Part shown: positions 9,669 to 17,538 of the stretch, in pieces
Layout of the letters: each line of letters starts with the position of its first letter
Numbering within the stretch: position 1 is the stretch's first letter
IMG/VR virus record: IMGVR_UViG_3300009376_000058
Coordinates: 1 to 32,356 of that record
Source: a virus
DNA: 32,356 nt
Reading direction: 5' to 3' (one strand)
Notes under the pieces: generated by a model
The model's input: only the letters and a program-made list of their open reading frames with translations
Database searches by the model: none
Told to the model about the DNA's origin: nothing
Translations under genes and position numbers: made by a program

Positions 9669-9884
9669 CTACCCATTCCTTTCATAGTAGTCGTCATCTA
9701 TTCCTAGATGCTGTGACACCATGTCTACTAAAGAGGAGTAGCACCATTCACAAAAAGTAACAGGGCATATACCAAAATATCCTTGAACTCCTCCTGCTTC
9801 TTCATCGTACTCACTACCACATATTGAACACTCATCTTTTGGTGTAAAAGCCTTCTCTATATCACTTTTTGATAAATTAGACAT
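9669..9884 (-). CDS. Small Cys-rich, probable zinc-binding protein, 71 aa
   Basis: The start is the ATG after AGGAGGTTT (MSNLSKSD); an upstream in-frame extension lacks a binding site and overlaps the preceding small gene. Four Cys occur as CSIC near residue 25 and CEWC near residue 50 (with another Cys close by), a CxxC...CxxC layout typical of small zinc ribbons. The C-terminus is acidic. Role unknown; a DNA- or protein-binding adaptor is possible. Confidence 0.72.
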   Translation of the reverse strand: MSNLSKSDIEKAFTPKDECSICGSEYDEEAGGVQGYFGICPVTFCEWCYSSLVDMVSQHLGIDDDYYERNG

Positions 9885-9891
9885 AAACCTC

Positions 9892-10020
9892 CTATTTTCT
9901 CCAATCACTTTTCCAAAGTGGTCTTGATTTCTTTTTATTTAATCTCCTGTAGAGTTCGGCAGTCCTATCTTTCTTAATAAGACCACCGGGCTCTTTTTTT
10001 TCAGGAGCCTTACGCTCCAC
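9892..10020 (-). CDS. Small basic protein, 42 aa, GTG start
   Basis: This short frame is open from a GTG overlapping the 3' end of the preceding membrane-protein gene to a TAG eight bases before the next start. It is rich in Lys and Arg (motifs LIKKDRTAELYRRLNKKK and PLWKSDWRK) with no hydrophobic segment. It exactly fills the gap between two well-supported genes, which is the main support. An adjacent in-frame GTG is an alternative start. A nucleic-acid-binding role would fit the charge but is not shown. Confidence 0.5.
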   Translation of the reverse strand: MERKAPEKKEPGGLIKKDRTAELYRRLNKKKSRPLWKSDWRK

Positions 10021-10123
10021 CACCAATCCATCCAAATAGCAAAGCTAGAACGACTATGCCCAAAAAGATAGTTAATGATTTATTTTCTAACACTTTTTTT
10101 GCTAGGTCTGTTAATTGGTCCAT
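10010..10123 (-). CDS. Single-span membrane mini-protein, 37 aa
   Basis: ATG preceded by AGGGG with seven-base spacing and only ten bases after the holin-like gene. About 18 N-terminal polar residues (MDQLTDLAKKVLENKS) lead into one hydrophobic segment of about 17 residues ending GWIGGGA. Close linkage to the holin-like gene suggests a lysis or membrane role, such as a second holin or antiholin; no homology claimed. Confidence 0.6.
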   Translation of the reverse strand: MDQLTDLAKKVLENKSLTIFLGIVVLALLFGWIGGGA

Positions 10124-10133
10124 GTATATACCC

Positions 10134-10376
10134 CTACTTAGATAGTTCACTCGTTATATCTTTATCTAGTAGTTTCCAGATAATACCTGCCGCAATTAAA
10201 CCTGCCAACCCAGCGTTGCCGAGAGTCCAAACTATATTCAGTATAGATGCAATAACATCCCCAGTAAGGAATGCTACCTTACTACCGAAAATAATTTGAA
10301 GCACAATAGACAAACTGATTAGTTTGATTCCAACATCAATCGCACCATCAGCTGCGTTTTTGATTTTCTCTAACAT
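10134..10376 (-). CDS. Holin-like small membrane protein, 80 aa
   Basis: AGGAG precedes the ATG. The protein has a short charged N-terminus (MLEKIKNAADG), two hydrophobic segments at about residues 17-35 and 40-68 joined by a short turn, and a charged C-terminus (LLDKDITSELSK). Length, two spans and charged ends fit a class II holin, which permeabilises the inner membrane at lysis. The neighbours (a membrane mini-protein and, beyond the HNH gene, a lipoprotein) agree. No endolysin is seen in the window, so the lysis role is inferred. Confidence 0.6.
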   Translation of the reverse strand: MLEKIKNAADGAIDVGIKLISLSIVLQIIFGSKVAFLTGDVIASILNIVWTLGNAGLAGLIAAGIIWKLLDKDITSELSK

Positions 10377-10400
10377 TTATAACTCCTATATTGTTAAAAA

Positions 10401-10808
10401 TTAAGTAATATGCCTCTTTGCATAGTACATGAGACCTGATATTTTCTCAGGACTCTCCATGAGAAGTCCAAGTGCGGTATTACAATGATGACACAATAGA
10501 CCCCTGACCTTACCAGTTTCATGACAATGGTCAACATACAACTTATGATCATCGTCTAAACCATACTGGCAATTCTCATTGGCACAAGTACCCCCTTGTT
10601 CCTCACTAATTTTTTCTTTTTCCTCAACAGAAAGGTTGTACCTCCACTTATCCATATAGCCGGGATTAGATTCTTTCCAATTCTTGTTTAGTTCACTTCT
10701 ACAAGATTTGCAAATCCTATTAGGATTTTCTACCTGACCCTTGCTAAACTGGGAGGAGTCCTTTAACTCCTCACACTTCTTACACTCTATATTATTAGAA
10801 TTCTCCAA
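10401..10808 (-). CDS. Endonuclease VII-type HNH nuclease, 135 aa
   Basis: The C-terminal half has the recombination endonuclease VII/HNH signature: CANENC, then LYVDHCHETGKVRGLLCHHCN, with HNH-type His and Cys pairs for zinc, then a helix and YYAKRH. The N-terminal half adds CKKC and ICKSC, a second Cys pair set. The start is TTG, overlapping the last codons of the lipoprotein gene. Related proteins in phages are either junction resolvases or free-standing homing endonucleases; since an endonuclease I is already encoded, a homing nuclease inserted among lysis genes is the likelier reading. Confidence 0.85.
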   Translation of the reverse strand: MENSNNIECKKCEELKDSSQFSKGQVENPNRICKSCRSELNKNWKESNPGYMDKWRYNLSVEEKEKISEEQGGTCANENCQYGLDDDHKLYVDHCHETGKVRGLLCHHCNTALGLLMESPEKISGLMYYAKRHIT

Positions 10809-10956
10809 CTTCCCACCCCACGCACATTTCCGAATCCTCTGGTGAACAAGATAATTGTTGATTTCTCATCTCCTCTATCTTAGTTTCAAACTGAGTACAC
10901 CCTGTTAGTAGGGTTACTATGAGTTGTAATACAATTATTACTGCTACTGTTTTCAT
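10795..10956 (-). CDS. Small lipoprotein, possible o-spanin (Rz1-like), 53 aa
   Basis: The ATG overlaps the reductase stop as ATGA, so translation is probably coupled. The first 20 residues form a lipoprotein signal: Lys2, a hydrophobic core (VAVIIVLQLIVTL) and the lipobox LLTGC with Cys20 as the lipidated residue. The mature part is about 33 residues and has two further Cys. Size and lipobox fit a small outer-membrane lipoprotein such as an Rz1 o-spanin next to a holin-like gene, but no i-spanin partner was found. It was found by reading the 145-base gap between neighbours. Confidence 0.7.
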   Translation of the reverse strand: MKTVAVIIVLQLIVTLLTGCTQFETKIEEMRNQQLSCSPEDSEMCVGWEVGEF

Positions 10957-12929
10957 TCTATTTCCCTTTCTTCTTCAGTTAAATCTACCATTTCGCACAC
11001 ACTCCCAGTACATGCCATAGTTTTCATACTTATTGTAGTGTCTGAGAGTTCATATTCTTCTATCCTAGACCAGTTTACAGACTCAGGCATGGCAGAAAGA
11101 GCCTCAAGATAGACTTCCTCTGTACAGTCCTCATATGGAGCCTGTTGATAACTATGGTCTGAGTGTGGTAGGAAGCTTACACCACTCACTTCATTAAAAT
11201 GTTTGTACACCCAAGCCCCTACTTCCATCCACTCGTGTTCTTTCACATTCACTGTTATACTTGGCTTGTGCTCGCAGTAGTACCTTTGATAGGTAAGCCA
11301 TAGCTCTAATTGTTCTATTGCTGTCCTATCATTTCTCAATATTGAACCCTCCGGTGCCTTCATTGGGAATGTAAATACTTCCACACTATCAGGTTTCATA
11401 ATATCAGGTTCACAGGGTACACCCTCATCTTTCATTAGCTGTGCTATAGGGTCTTTAACATCTGCCCTTACTCTGCGTAAATAGAAATCATTATGTCTGG
11501 TATGAATACCTGACGCTGAATCCACAAGTTGAGATACAGTACCACTGGGTTTTATTGCTGTGATTGCTGTAGATTGGTTTATTCCTAATGATTCTGACCA
11601 CTCCTTATTAATCTTAATTGTCTCTTTCTTTAATTTAATAAGAAAGTCTGGTAAGCTTAACCTCCCACTAATCAATTCTGATGAACCTCTTCTATTATTA
11701 CTACCATTCATAAGTTCATTATCCATAATACCAGTAAGTGAGACACCTAAGAGTGCCTCTTCTTCTGTATTAATAGTCCATTTCTTTCTAAGTCTTCTGA
11801 GATTTGTTAGCGATGCTTGAAATGTACCAAGTATAGTAGCTAATCTCACTTTCCTTAGTATATCCTTCTGTGTATCAGTGGCTCTAATCACAACCTCAGT
11901 AAGATTGCAGAACTGCCCATCTCGAAGTATAATCTCTGAACACGGGTTACATCCAAACTGGTGATTAGGATCTCTTCTTCCAGACTTCTCTACTTGTTTA
12001 ATAGCGGCTTCTCGATTGAAGATGCCACGCTCACCAGATTTTGACTCATATAGTGACAGCCACTCTTTCATAAAGATACCCATATCAGGTTTCTCTGTAT
12101 AGCATACACTGTTGTTCGCTAGTGCCATTTCTGGTGTATCTATCCACCATTGTCCAGTCTTAGCATTACGCATACGCTCATCAGTTAGATTAGATAAACT
12201 AATAAGTGCTGAACGTCTAACCCCACCGACCACAACTATTTCTGCAACCTTTGCCATAAGCCTATGGCATTCATAAGATGTTAATTTACGACCCACTGCA
12301 TCCTTAAACATTTGCACAGTAAACATAAATAAGTCAATAAGTGGTTCAGGACCACTGGCTCTACCTCCAAATGTATTAAGTCTAGCACCCTTTGGTCTTA
12401 CCTTTGATGTATCCCACAATGGTGCCTCACCGTTGTATAAGAATATAATTAATTTCCTAAATGCAGATTGCCAACCCTCTTTAGAGTCTCGAACAACAAT
12501 AGTGTCCTCTACATCAGATATCTCTTCCGGGACCTCTGGTAGTTTATTGACATGTTGACGCTCTACCGAGAAACCAACACCTGTACCATGCATAAGTATA
12601 TATAAACATTCATCAAATGCTTTAGGATGGTCTACACTGAGGTAAGCACAGTTATACCCTGCTATATTGTTATCTTTTAAGGCTTCACCTGCTGTCATTA
12701 ATGCTCTCATACTAGGCATAACCTCAAGGTCCAAAACCGCATTTTCCAGTATTTTTCTAGTCTTAGGGGTTAGTGTTGCATTAGTATTTTCTTTTAAATG
12801 CTCTTCCATGAAGTCAAAGTATCGAGCAACAGTTTCTTCCCAAGTCTCTCTTCTCTTCTCTTCTGGTAACCACCTAGCATATCTACTAAGGGCTATAAAA
12901 TTCTGGTAGTCATTCGGTAATGTCTTCAA
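10953..12929 (-). CDS. nrdJ: Class II (adenosylcobalamin-dependent) ribonucleotide reductase, monomeric type, 658 aa
   Basis: Makes deoxyribonucleotides from ribonucleotides for phage DNA synthesis using coenzyme B12. Family signatures: MPSMRALMTAGEA and NCAYLS with Cys94 early; GTGVGFSVER; the active-site finger loop NPCSEI with Cys330 and Glu332; AIKPSGTVSQLVDS; and the C-terminal redox pair CTGSVC, Cys640 and Cys645. The pattern resembles the monomeric Lactobacillus-type triphosphate reductase (739 aa) but is about 80 residues shorter. The start is TTG behind GAGGAG, inside the 3' end of a 46-codon gene. It lies between DNA polymerase and the lysis-type genes. No thioredoxin or second subunit is nearby, consistent with class II. 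Confidence 0.93.
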   Translation of the reverse strand: MKTLPNDYQNFIALSRYARWLPEEKRRETWEETVARYFDFMEEHLKENTNATLTPKTRKILENAVLDLEVMPSMRALMTAGEALKDNNIAGYNCAYLSVDHPKAFDECLYILMHGTGVGFSVERQHVNKLPEVPEEISDVEDTIVVRDSKEGWQSAFRKLIIFLYNGEAPLWDTSKVRPKGARLNTFGGRASGPEPLIDLFMFTVQMFKDAVGRKLTSYECHRLMAKVAEIVVVGGVRRSALISLSNLTDERMRNAKTGQWWIDTPEMALANNSVCYTEKPDMGIFMKEWLSLYESKSGERGIFNREAAIKQVEKSGRRDPNHQFGCNPCSEIILRDGQFCNLTEVVIRATDTQKDILRKVRLATILGTFQASLTNLRRLRKKWTINTEEEALLGVSLTGIMDNELMNGSNNRRGSSELISGRLSLPDFLIKLKKETIKINKEWSESLGINQSTAITAIKPSGTVSQLVDSASGIHTRHNDFYLRRVRADVKDPIAQLMKDEGVPCEPDIMKPDSVEVFTFPMKAPEGSILRNDRTAIEQLELWLTYQRYYCEHKPSITVNVKEHEWMEVGAWVYKHFNEVSGVSFLPHSDHSYQQAPYEDCTEEVYLEALSAMPESVNWSRIEEYELSDTTISMKTMACTGSVCEMVDLTEEEREIE

Positions 12930-13050
12930 GATAATCTCCTCGCTTTTTTTGTTCTTTCTTTTTATTAAGTATTACTTTAGTATGCCATAACCTATCATAT
13001 CTTAATGCATACTTTAGTTTGTTTATCACAGGATGCTTTTTAGTCTTCAT
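12910..13050 (-). CDS. Small basic protein, 46 aa
   Basis: Open from an ATG overlapping the end of the 85-residue gene to a TGA inside the start of the reductase gene, so it bridges the two. It is rich in Lys, with a Tyr/Arg middle (LKYALRYDRLW) and a NKKKEQKKRGDY stretch. The binding site is weak (AGAGATGA). It is supported by position and by filling an otherwise 110-base gap; no function recognised. Confidence 0.45.
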   Translation of the reverse strand: MKTKKHPVINKLKYALRYDRLWHTKVILNKKKEQKKRGDYLEDITE

Positions 13051-13297
13051 CATTCATCTCTGATAGTAGACCTAATTCCTTAAGCCTATTAAAATATCTT
13101 TTGTGAACATCCGAATACATTCTAAAACCTTCGTAGTATTCAGGGTCTTCTTCAATCAAACTGTGGAACTTTGATAACGCTTCAGCTAACTGCATAACAT
13201 CATTCCCCTTTTCATTTTCCTCTGCTAGACTGTCCTGTATACAAGACTTTAAAAGTCTATTTTCAGTCCGTAACAGTTCATAGTTAATGGATGTCAT
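13040..13297 (-). CDS. Small probably helical protein, 85 aa
   Basis: Starts 14 bases inside the end of the DNA polymerase gene, with GGAGAG upstream. The sequence is charged with regular Leu spacing (LLRTENRLLKS, LAEALSKFHSLIEED), suggesting alpha-helix or coiled coil, and an acidic C-terminus. No family recognised. Coupling to the polymerase gene suggests co-expression only. Confidence 0.7.
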   Translation of the reverse strand: MTSINYELLRTENRLLKSCIQDSLAEENEKGNDVMQLAEALSKFHSLIEEDPEYYEGFRMYSDVHKRYFNRLKELGLLSEMNDED

Positions 13298-15236
13298 ACC
13301 AAGTCTCTCCTATTTTTGAGTTCCCATTCATTGGGCATTTAAAGCCAAGTCTCTCACCTGCAATTGTCGCAGATCTCTCTAGTATCTTGGCAAGTTTATT
13401 TGCATCATCTTTACTGCATTCAAAGTTCTGCTCATCGTGCATAATGGCTAATAGTTTACAATCTATATTGTTCTTCCTAATAAGACTATCAGATACAATA
13501 GCCCACTCCTTTGCTAAAATTGCCTCATTACCTTGTAGTAGATAATTGAGTAATTTATGTTCAGAGTCTACTTGAATCCTTCTTCCATCTTGAGCAATTA
13601 TAAATTTACTTCCAGACCTAGTGAATTCAGATATCAATCTATTCTGAAGTTCTCTCAAAAGAGGGAATCTTTTTAAAAACTTAGTCTTAAGAACAGCCCC
13701 TTCTTTTGATTTACCTCCAATGATAGACCCAAGTTTTGCCGCACTTGCACCGAATAGAAATCCATATATGAAAGTTTTAGCCTGACTTCTGTTTTTCAAT
13801 CCCACGGCTTTCTGATTAACAGTATGCACATCAGTGCCATCCTCTTCTCTACCAGTGGTAACAATGTCAACATAATCAGGGTCTTCCATAGCAGATGCCA
13901 GTAGTCTCAACTGGGCTGACGCTAAGTCACAACCTACTAGTACTTTACCCTTAGGTGCTATAAAGAGACTTCTCATCTCTTTACCGAACACGGCTTTTGC
14001 ACCGGGAACATTAACTAGGTTCCTGTGAGACATTCTTCCAGTAGCAGTCCCTAAAGTAAATGGGACACATTCTAACCTATCATCATCTCTACAGACACCT
14101 AACCAACCTTTAGATTTGTTTTTCTGATTCTGTAGTGTGTTTCTTCTATGTTGATATATAGCGTGAAGTGCTATATCTTGACCAAGGTCACCCTTGATGG
14201 ATGCATATGAGTCCTCTGTTAGTTTAGCAGAAGTTCTAATCACGCTCCCATCTTCAGTCCTTTTAGTGTTCCATTCAGTTGGCTTCCAACCATTTTTGAA
14301 CAAAAGTTTCTTAACCTCTGCAGTCTGAGTTAGCTTTGCAGGAGTAATATCAACTCTACAGTATGGTCCATTTATGACCAAACCTTTCTTATTATTTATC
14401 AAGTCTATACATTCATAGCCATCAAACCAATTCTTTATGTGTTGGTGCAGTTCTCCTTTCTTAGTCCATTTAGGGACTATTGGTTTTCTTAACTGCTTAC
14501 CACCAACCAAATCTTTTTCATAATCCACACCCTCGGTCTTCATTATCTTGTTACACTCTTCATTAGTAACCCAGAAATCAGGGCATTTTAAAATAGGTGG
14601 CATCAGAGGCTCAATCTTATCTCTAAGTTTGTCAATCTCTTCAGTTAAAAATGTTAAATGCTTATCAGCGAGATCTTTATCTACCAACCACCCATTCTTA
14701 ATCTGTTTTGCACTTATCTTAGCTATTTTGAATTCCCGGTTAAGGACATCTTTAGATATACCAGATTTTTTAAACTCATTAAGAAGAGCATGAAAAACCC
14801 TGACATTGATTAAAACATCCTGCTCACATCTTCCAAGCATAGAGGATTCAAATTGTAACCATTGGTTCTGTGAAGGTTTTAGAACACCAAAGTGTTCACC
14901 CCACATTTCCAAACCATGCCTACCTCTGTACCTACCTAGACATCTGTTGAAATTTAATAATTGACTCATTAGAAAAGTATCAATGAGTCTTGCATCAGTC
15001 TTAAAATTAAAGAGTTTTTCTAAAAGAGGTATGTCGTACATAATGATATTGTGACCTATCAATTCATCAGCTTTAGCTATATATTTAAGACCCTCAGATA
15101 TAGAGGGGCAGTTAGAATCATTATCTGAAAAAGTAACTGAAGTCTTATTCATTATATCGTAAGTAGAAATACACCATGCTTTAGTAGCTTCATTGACAAA
15201 ACCGTTTGACTCTACATCAAAAACTATTTTTCTCAT
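13284..15236 (-). CDS. T7 gp5-like family A DNA polymerase with 3'-5' exonuclease, 650 aa
   Basis: Replicates the phage genome. The exonuclease domain comes first: Exo I VFDVESNG with Asp7 and Glu9 (T7 D5/E7), Exo II IGHNIIMYD, and a GRCEQDVLINV Exo III-like segment. The polymerase domain follows: motif A VGCDLASAQLR with Asp437, motif B RSQAKTFIYGFLFG, motif C IMHDEQ with Asp601. Length is close to T7 (704 aa). Proofreading residues are intact. It lies ten bases after the primase-helicase gene, the T7 order reversed by strand only. A processivity partner is not identifiable; T7 uses host thioredoxin. Confidence 0.96.
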   Translation of the reverse strand: MRKIVFDVESNGFVNEATKAWCISTYDIMNKTSVTFSDNDSNCPSISEGLKYIAKADELIGHNIIMYDIPLLEKLFNFKTDARLIDTFLMSQLLNFNRCLGRYRGRHGLEMWGEHFGVLKPSQNQWLQFESSMLGRCEQDVLINVRVFHALLNEFKKSGISKDVLNREFKIAKISAKQIKNGWLVDKDLADKHLTFLTEEIDKLRDKIEPLMPPILKCPDFWVTNEECNKIMKTEGVDYEKDLVGGKQLRKPIVPKWTKKGELHQHIKNWFDGYECIDLINNKKGLVINGPYCRVDITPAKLTQTAEVKKLLFKNGWKPTEWNTKRTEDGSVIRTSAKLTEDSYASIKGDLGQDIALHAIYQHRRNTLQNQKNKSKGWLGVCRDDDRLECVPFTLGTATGRMSHRNLVNVPGAKAVFGKEMRSLFIAPKGKVLVGCDLASAQLRLLASAMEDPDYVDIVTTGREEDGTDVHTVNQKAVGLKNRSQAKTFIYGFLFGASAAKLGSIIGGKSKEGAVLKTKFLKRFPLLRELQNRLISEFTRSGSKFIIAQDGRRIQVDSEHKLLNYLLQGNEAILAKEWAIVSDSLIRKNNIDCKLLAIMHDEQNFECSKDDANKLAKILERSATIAGERLGFKCPMNGNSKIGETWYDIH

Positions 15237-15245
15237 ACCCTACTC

Positions 15246-16925
15246 CTATTCAAACTCCGAGGGAGTACTGTATAGGCGACCTGTGACATTATCATATCTG
15301 GCATTTCCTGCAGGTCCCGTATGTCCCGTAAACCTGTTCTTCAATACTGATATGCTAACTCTCTGCCTCTCAGCCTCGTCCTCCGAGTACTTATTTCTAG
15401 AAAATCCTATAATTTGAAAAGCTATCTGCTTCAAACTTCCAGAGCCTTTCAGCGAATCTTCAGTTATAAAAGCACCCTCTTCAAAAGTTTTACCCCCACT
15501 TGTCTTCCTTAAATGAGAGACCACTCCAATCCAAACATTGTGCTTTTTACATAACTTTAAAAGGTCTGACATTGCTTTATCCATAGCCTCATTTACATTG
15601 CCGTCAACCTCACTAACTGCTATAGTTATGTGGTCTAGGAATATAAATTTACAACCGGATGCCGCCATAAATTCTATCTTATCCATAAGGGATGAATCAC
15701 TTACTGACCCCTGATGGTCTAACAATAAGAGACGACCTGTACCAGCCACCTCTTTCCAAGCATTTAAGCCTTCTTCCCCTGAGCGGTCAAATATGACATC
15801 TGGGAGGTTTATTCTCTTATCTAGGTGTACCCCTACTATCCCATCTAAAGTCTCCCGTATGGACTCCTCAAGGGACACTACGCCAATTTGGTAGTCAGTG
15901 GTCATTATTAAATGGTAAATATCTTCCTTAACGAAGGTAGATTTGCCAGAACCAGTACCTGCTGTGAAAATAGTAAGTTCACCAGTCCTACGACCAAAAG
16001 TCATCTTATTTACATTAGCAAAACAATCAGGGTATGGGACAGAATCCTCTCTTCTATCCTCATTGAATAACTCCCAAGTATCTGCAGAATTAACAATACC
16101 TGCAGGGGAGTACATCTCTGCATTCCATATTGATTTCTCTAGTTCATAAGTCTTACCTGCAACTAGATAATCAGAGGGGTCTTTACCATATCTTCCTAAA
16201 ACCCCAATCTTAGCTTTTCCTGTTCTAACTAATCTAGCACAAGATTTTGCACCATCTAATCCTGCTTCATCGTGGTCAAATAAAAATACGACCTCATCAA
16301 AAGAATTTAGGTAAGCTAGATTTGAAACAACTTGTTTATGTGCCCCTTGGGCTCCGTTGATAATTGAAACAGCCGCCCACTCTTGACCTTTATCTTTCCA
16401 AACTTGTTGGATAGACATTGCATCTAGGGCACCTTCTGTAACAACAATTCTTTTACAAGAACCGGGGGCGAATTTAGATTGTCCGAAGAATTCATCTTTA
16501 TTCTTAACAGACCCTATGGCAAGAAACTTTTTATCTCTAAGATCTCTTCTCTCGTAACCAACTATCTTGCCTCTGCTGGTTATAGGATAATAGTGATACC
16601 TAATGGTCTTACCGTCATCCTCTGAATATCCGATTCTAACATCGTAAAGTTCAGATATCTCTTTTTTAATTTTGCGTTCACGAAACCCTCTAATTGGGTA
16701 GTCTTTTATGTCATCAACGCTTTCCATAGACACATGAAATTCTTTAGGTGTAGGTTTTAACTCCTGACCTTTTTCCATATAAATTCCTGTATCTTCACAT
16801 CCGAAACAGAAATAGGTCATCTTGTCACCATTGTCGTACACGGCTTTATTATCCCTAGAACCACAGGCTTCACAAGATTCATGCCTAATGAATACACCCT
16901 CTTGGGTATTTTCTTTATTCTTCAT
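15246..16925 (-). CDS. T7 gp4-like primase-helicase, 559 aa
   Basis: Unwinds DNA and primes lagging-strand synthesis. A zinc-binding domain has Cys18, Cys21, Cys40 and Cys43 (T7 C17, C20, C36, C39). The TOPRIM primase core shows VVTEGALDAMS and FLFDHDEAG. The RecA/DnaB-type helicase has Walker A GTGSGKST with Lys328 and Walker B IFLDHITI, then LKGSGSLKQIAFQIIGFSRN and LKNRFTGHTG near the C-terminus. Length matches T7 gp4A (566 aa). The long acidic tail T7 uses to contact the polymerase is missing: this protein ends only a few residues after the core (YSTPSEFE). Confidence 0.96.
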   Translation of the reverse strand: MKNKENTQEGVFIRHESCEACGSRDNKAVYDNGDKMTYFCFGCEDTGIYMEKGQELKPTPKEFHVSMESVDDIKDYPIRGFRERKIKKEISELYDVRIGYSEDDGKTIRYHYYPITSRGKIVGYERRDLRDKKFLAIGSVKNKDEFFGQSKFAPGSCKRIVVTEGALDAMSIQQVWKDKGQEWAAVSIINGAQGAHKQVVSNLAYLNSFDEVVFLFDHDEAGLDGAKSCARLVRTGKAKIGVLGRYGKDPSDYLVAGKTYELEKSIWNAEMYSPAGIVNSADTWELFNEDRREDSVPYPDCFANVNKMTFGRRTGELTIFTAGTGSGKSTFVKEDIYHLIMTTDYQIGVVSLEESIRETLDGIVGVHLDKRINLPDVIFDRSGEEGLNAWKEVAGTGRLLLLDHQGSVSDSSLMDKIEFMAASGCKFIFLDHITIAVSEVDGNVNEAMDKAMSDLLKLCKKHNVWIGVVSHLRKTSGGKTFEEGAFITEDSLKGSGSLKQIAFQIIGFSRNKYSEDEAERQRVSISVLKNRFTGHTGPAGNARYDNVTGRLYSTPSEFE

Positions 16926-17004
16926 TTCTCCTCCGTAGAAAAATAAATGAGAGGACTACGCTTTCACGGTTAGGTAGTTTTAGCCCGAACCTCTCTTAAA
17001 TCAC
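16926..17004 (-). other. 79-base intergenic segment with nested hairpin
   Basis: Most of this gap between SSB and primase-helicase can fold: GAGAGG near 16990 pairs with CCTCTC near 16950, and inside it CTAC pairs with GTAG. There is no T-run, so it is not a standard terminator. The primase-helicase ribosome site GGAGGAG lies at its downstream end. It could be a translational control hairpin, a processing site or a promoter region; function unknown. Confidence 0.4.
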
Positions 17005-17538
17005 TTAGTAGTCACCATCCTCTTCAAAATCTAAATCGACATCTTCCTTCTTATTAAATTCTGAACCAGACTCCAAGTCACCAAACTCTGAACCTGCAGG
17101 ATCTGATTTCTCGTAAGGTATAAGATTAGTAACAAGAACATTCTTAAGGCTCATAGACCTTCCTTTATTGCCCTTGAATTCCCAATCATAGGTATCGAAA
17201 GAAATAGTACCAATAGAACCATTACCTACAATAACACCAGTTAACGGTTTAATAGTACCCTTCTCTGTTCTTGTGAAAACACCGGGAGGCATTAAATCCT
17301 TACCTGCAGATGTTTTCGCATTTTGCTTAAATGTGACTTTATACTGTCCAGTCTCATTACCATCTGCATCCTCTACAGGTCGCAAAGTTCTAATGAAACC
17401 ATTCTTCTTGAACTTCTCTGCTATTTTCTTATCAACATAAGCTGTAACAGACCATTGAAGTTTTTCGAAGTTTTCTTGTGGATTACTGGGGTCTAAGAAA
17501 CACCAGTTTAATTCCACATTCTCAACTAAATTAGCCAT
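17005..17538 (-). CDS. T7 gp2.5-like single-stranded DNA-binding protein, 177 aa
   Basis: Coats single-stranded DNA at the fork and recruits other replication proteins. Support: size (T7 gp2.5 is 232 aa), basic beta-rich body, place between exonuclease and primase-helicase, and a strongly acidic C-terminal tail (KKEDVDLDFEEDGDY). In T7 the last residue is an aromatic Phe needed for function; here it is Tyr, keeping an aromatic end. The start overlaps the exonuclease stop region by eight bases, with GGAGGAA upstream. Confidence 0.85.
   Translation of the reverse strand: MANLVENVELNWCFLDPSNPQENFEKLQWSVTAYVDKKIAEKFKKNGFIRTLRPVEDADGNETGQYKVTFKQNAKTSAGKDLMPPGVFTRTEKGTIKPLTGVIVGNGSIGTISFDTYDWEFKGNKGRSMSLKNVLVTNLIPYEKSDPAGSEFGDLESGSEFNKKEDVDLDFEEDGDY

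Noticed and set aside
13284-15236. An inserted intron or intein in the DNA polymerase
   Set aside because: All exonuclease and polymerase motifs occur in order with normal spacing and total length near T7 gp5.
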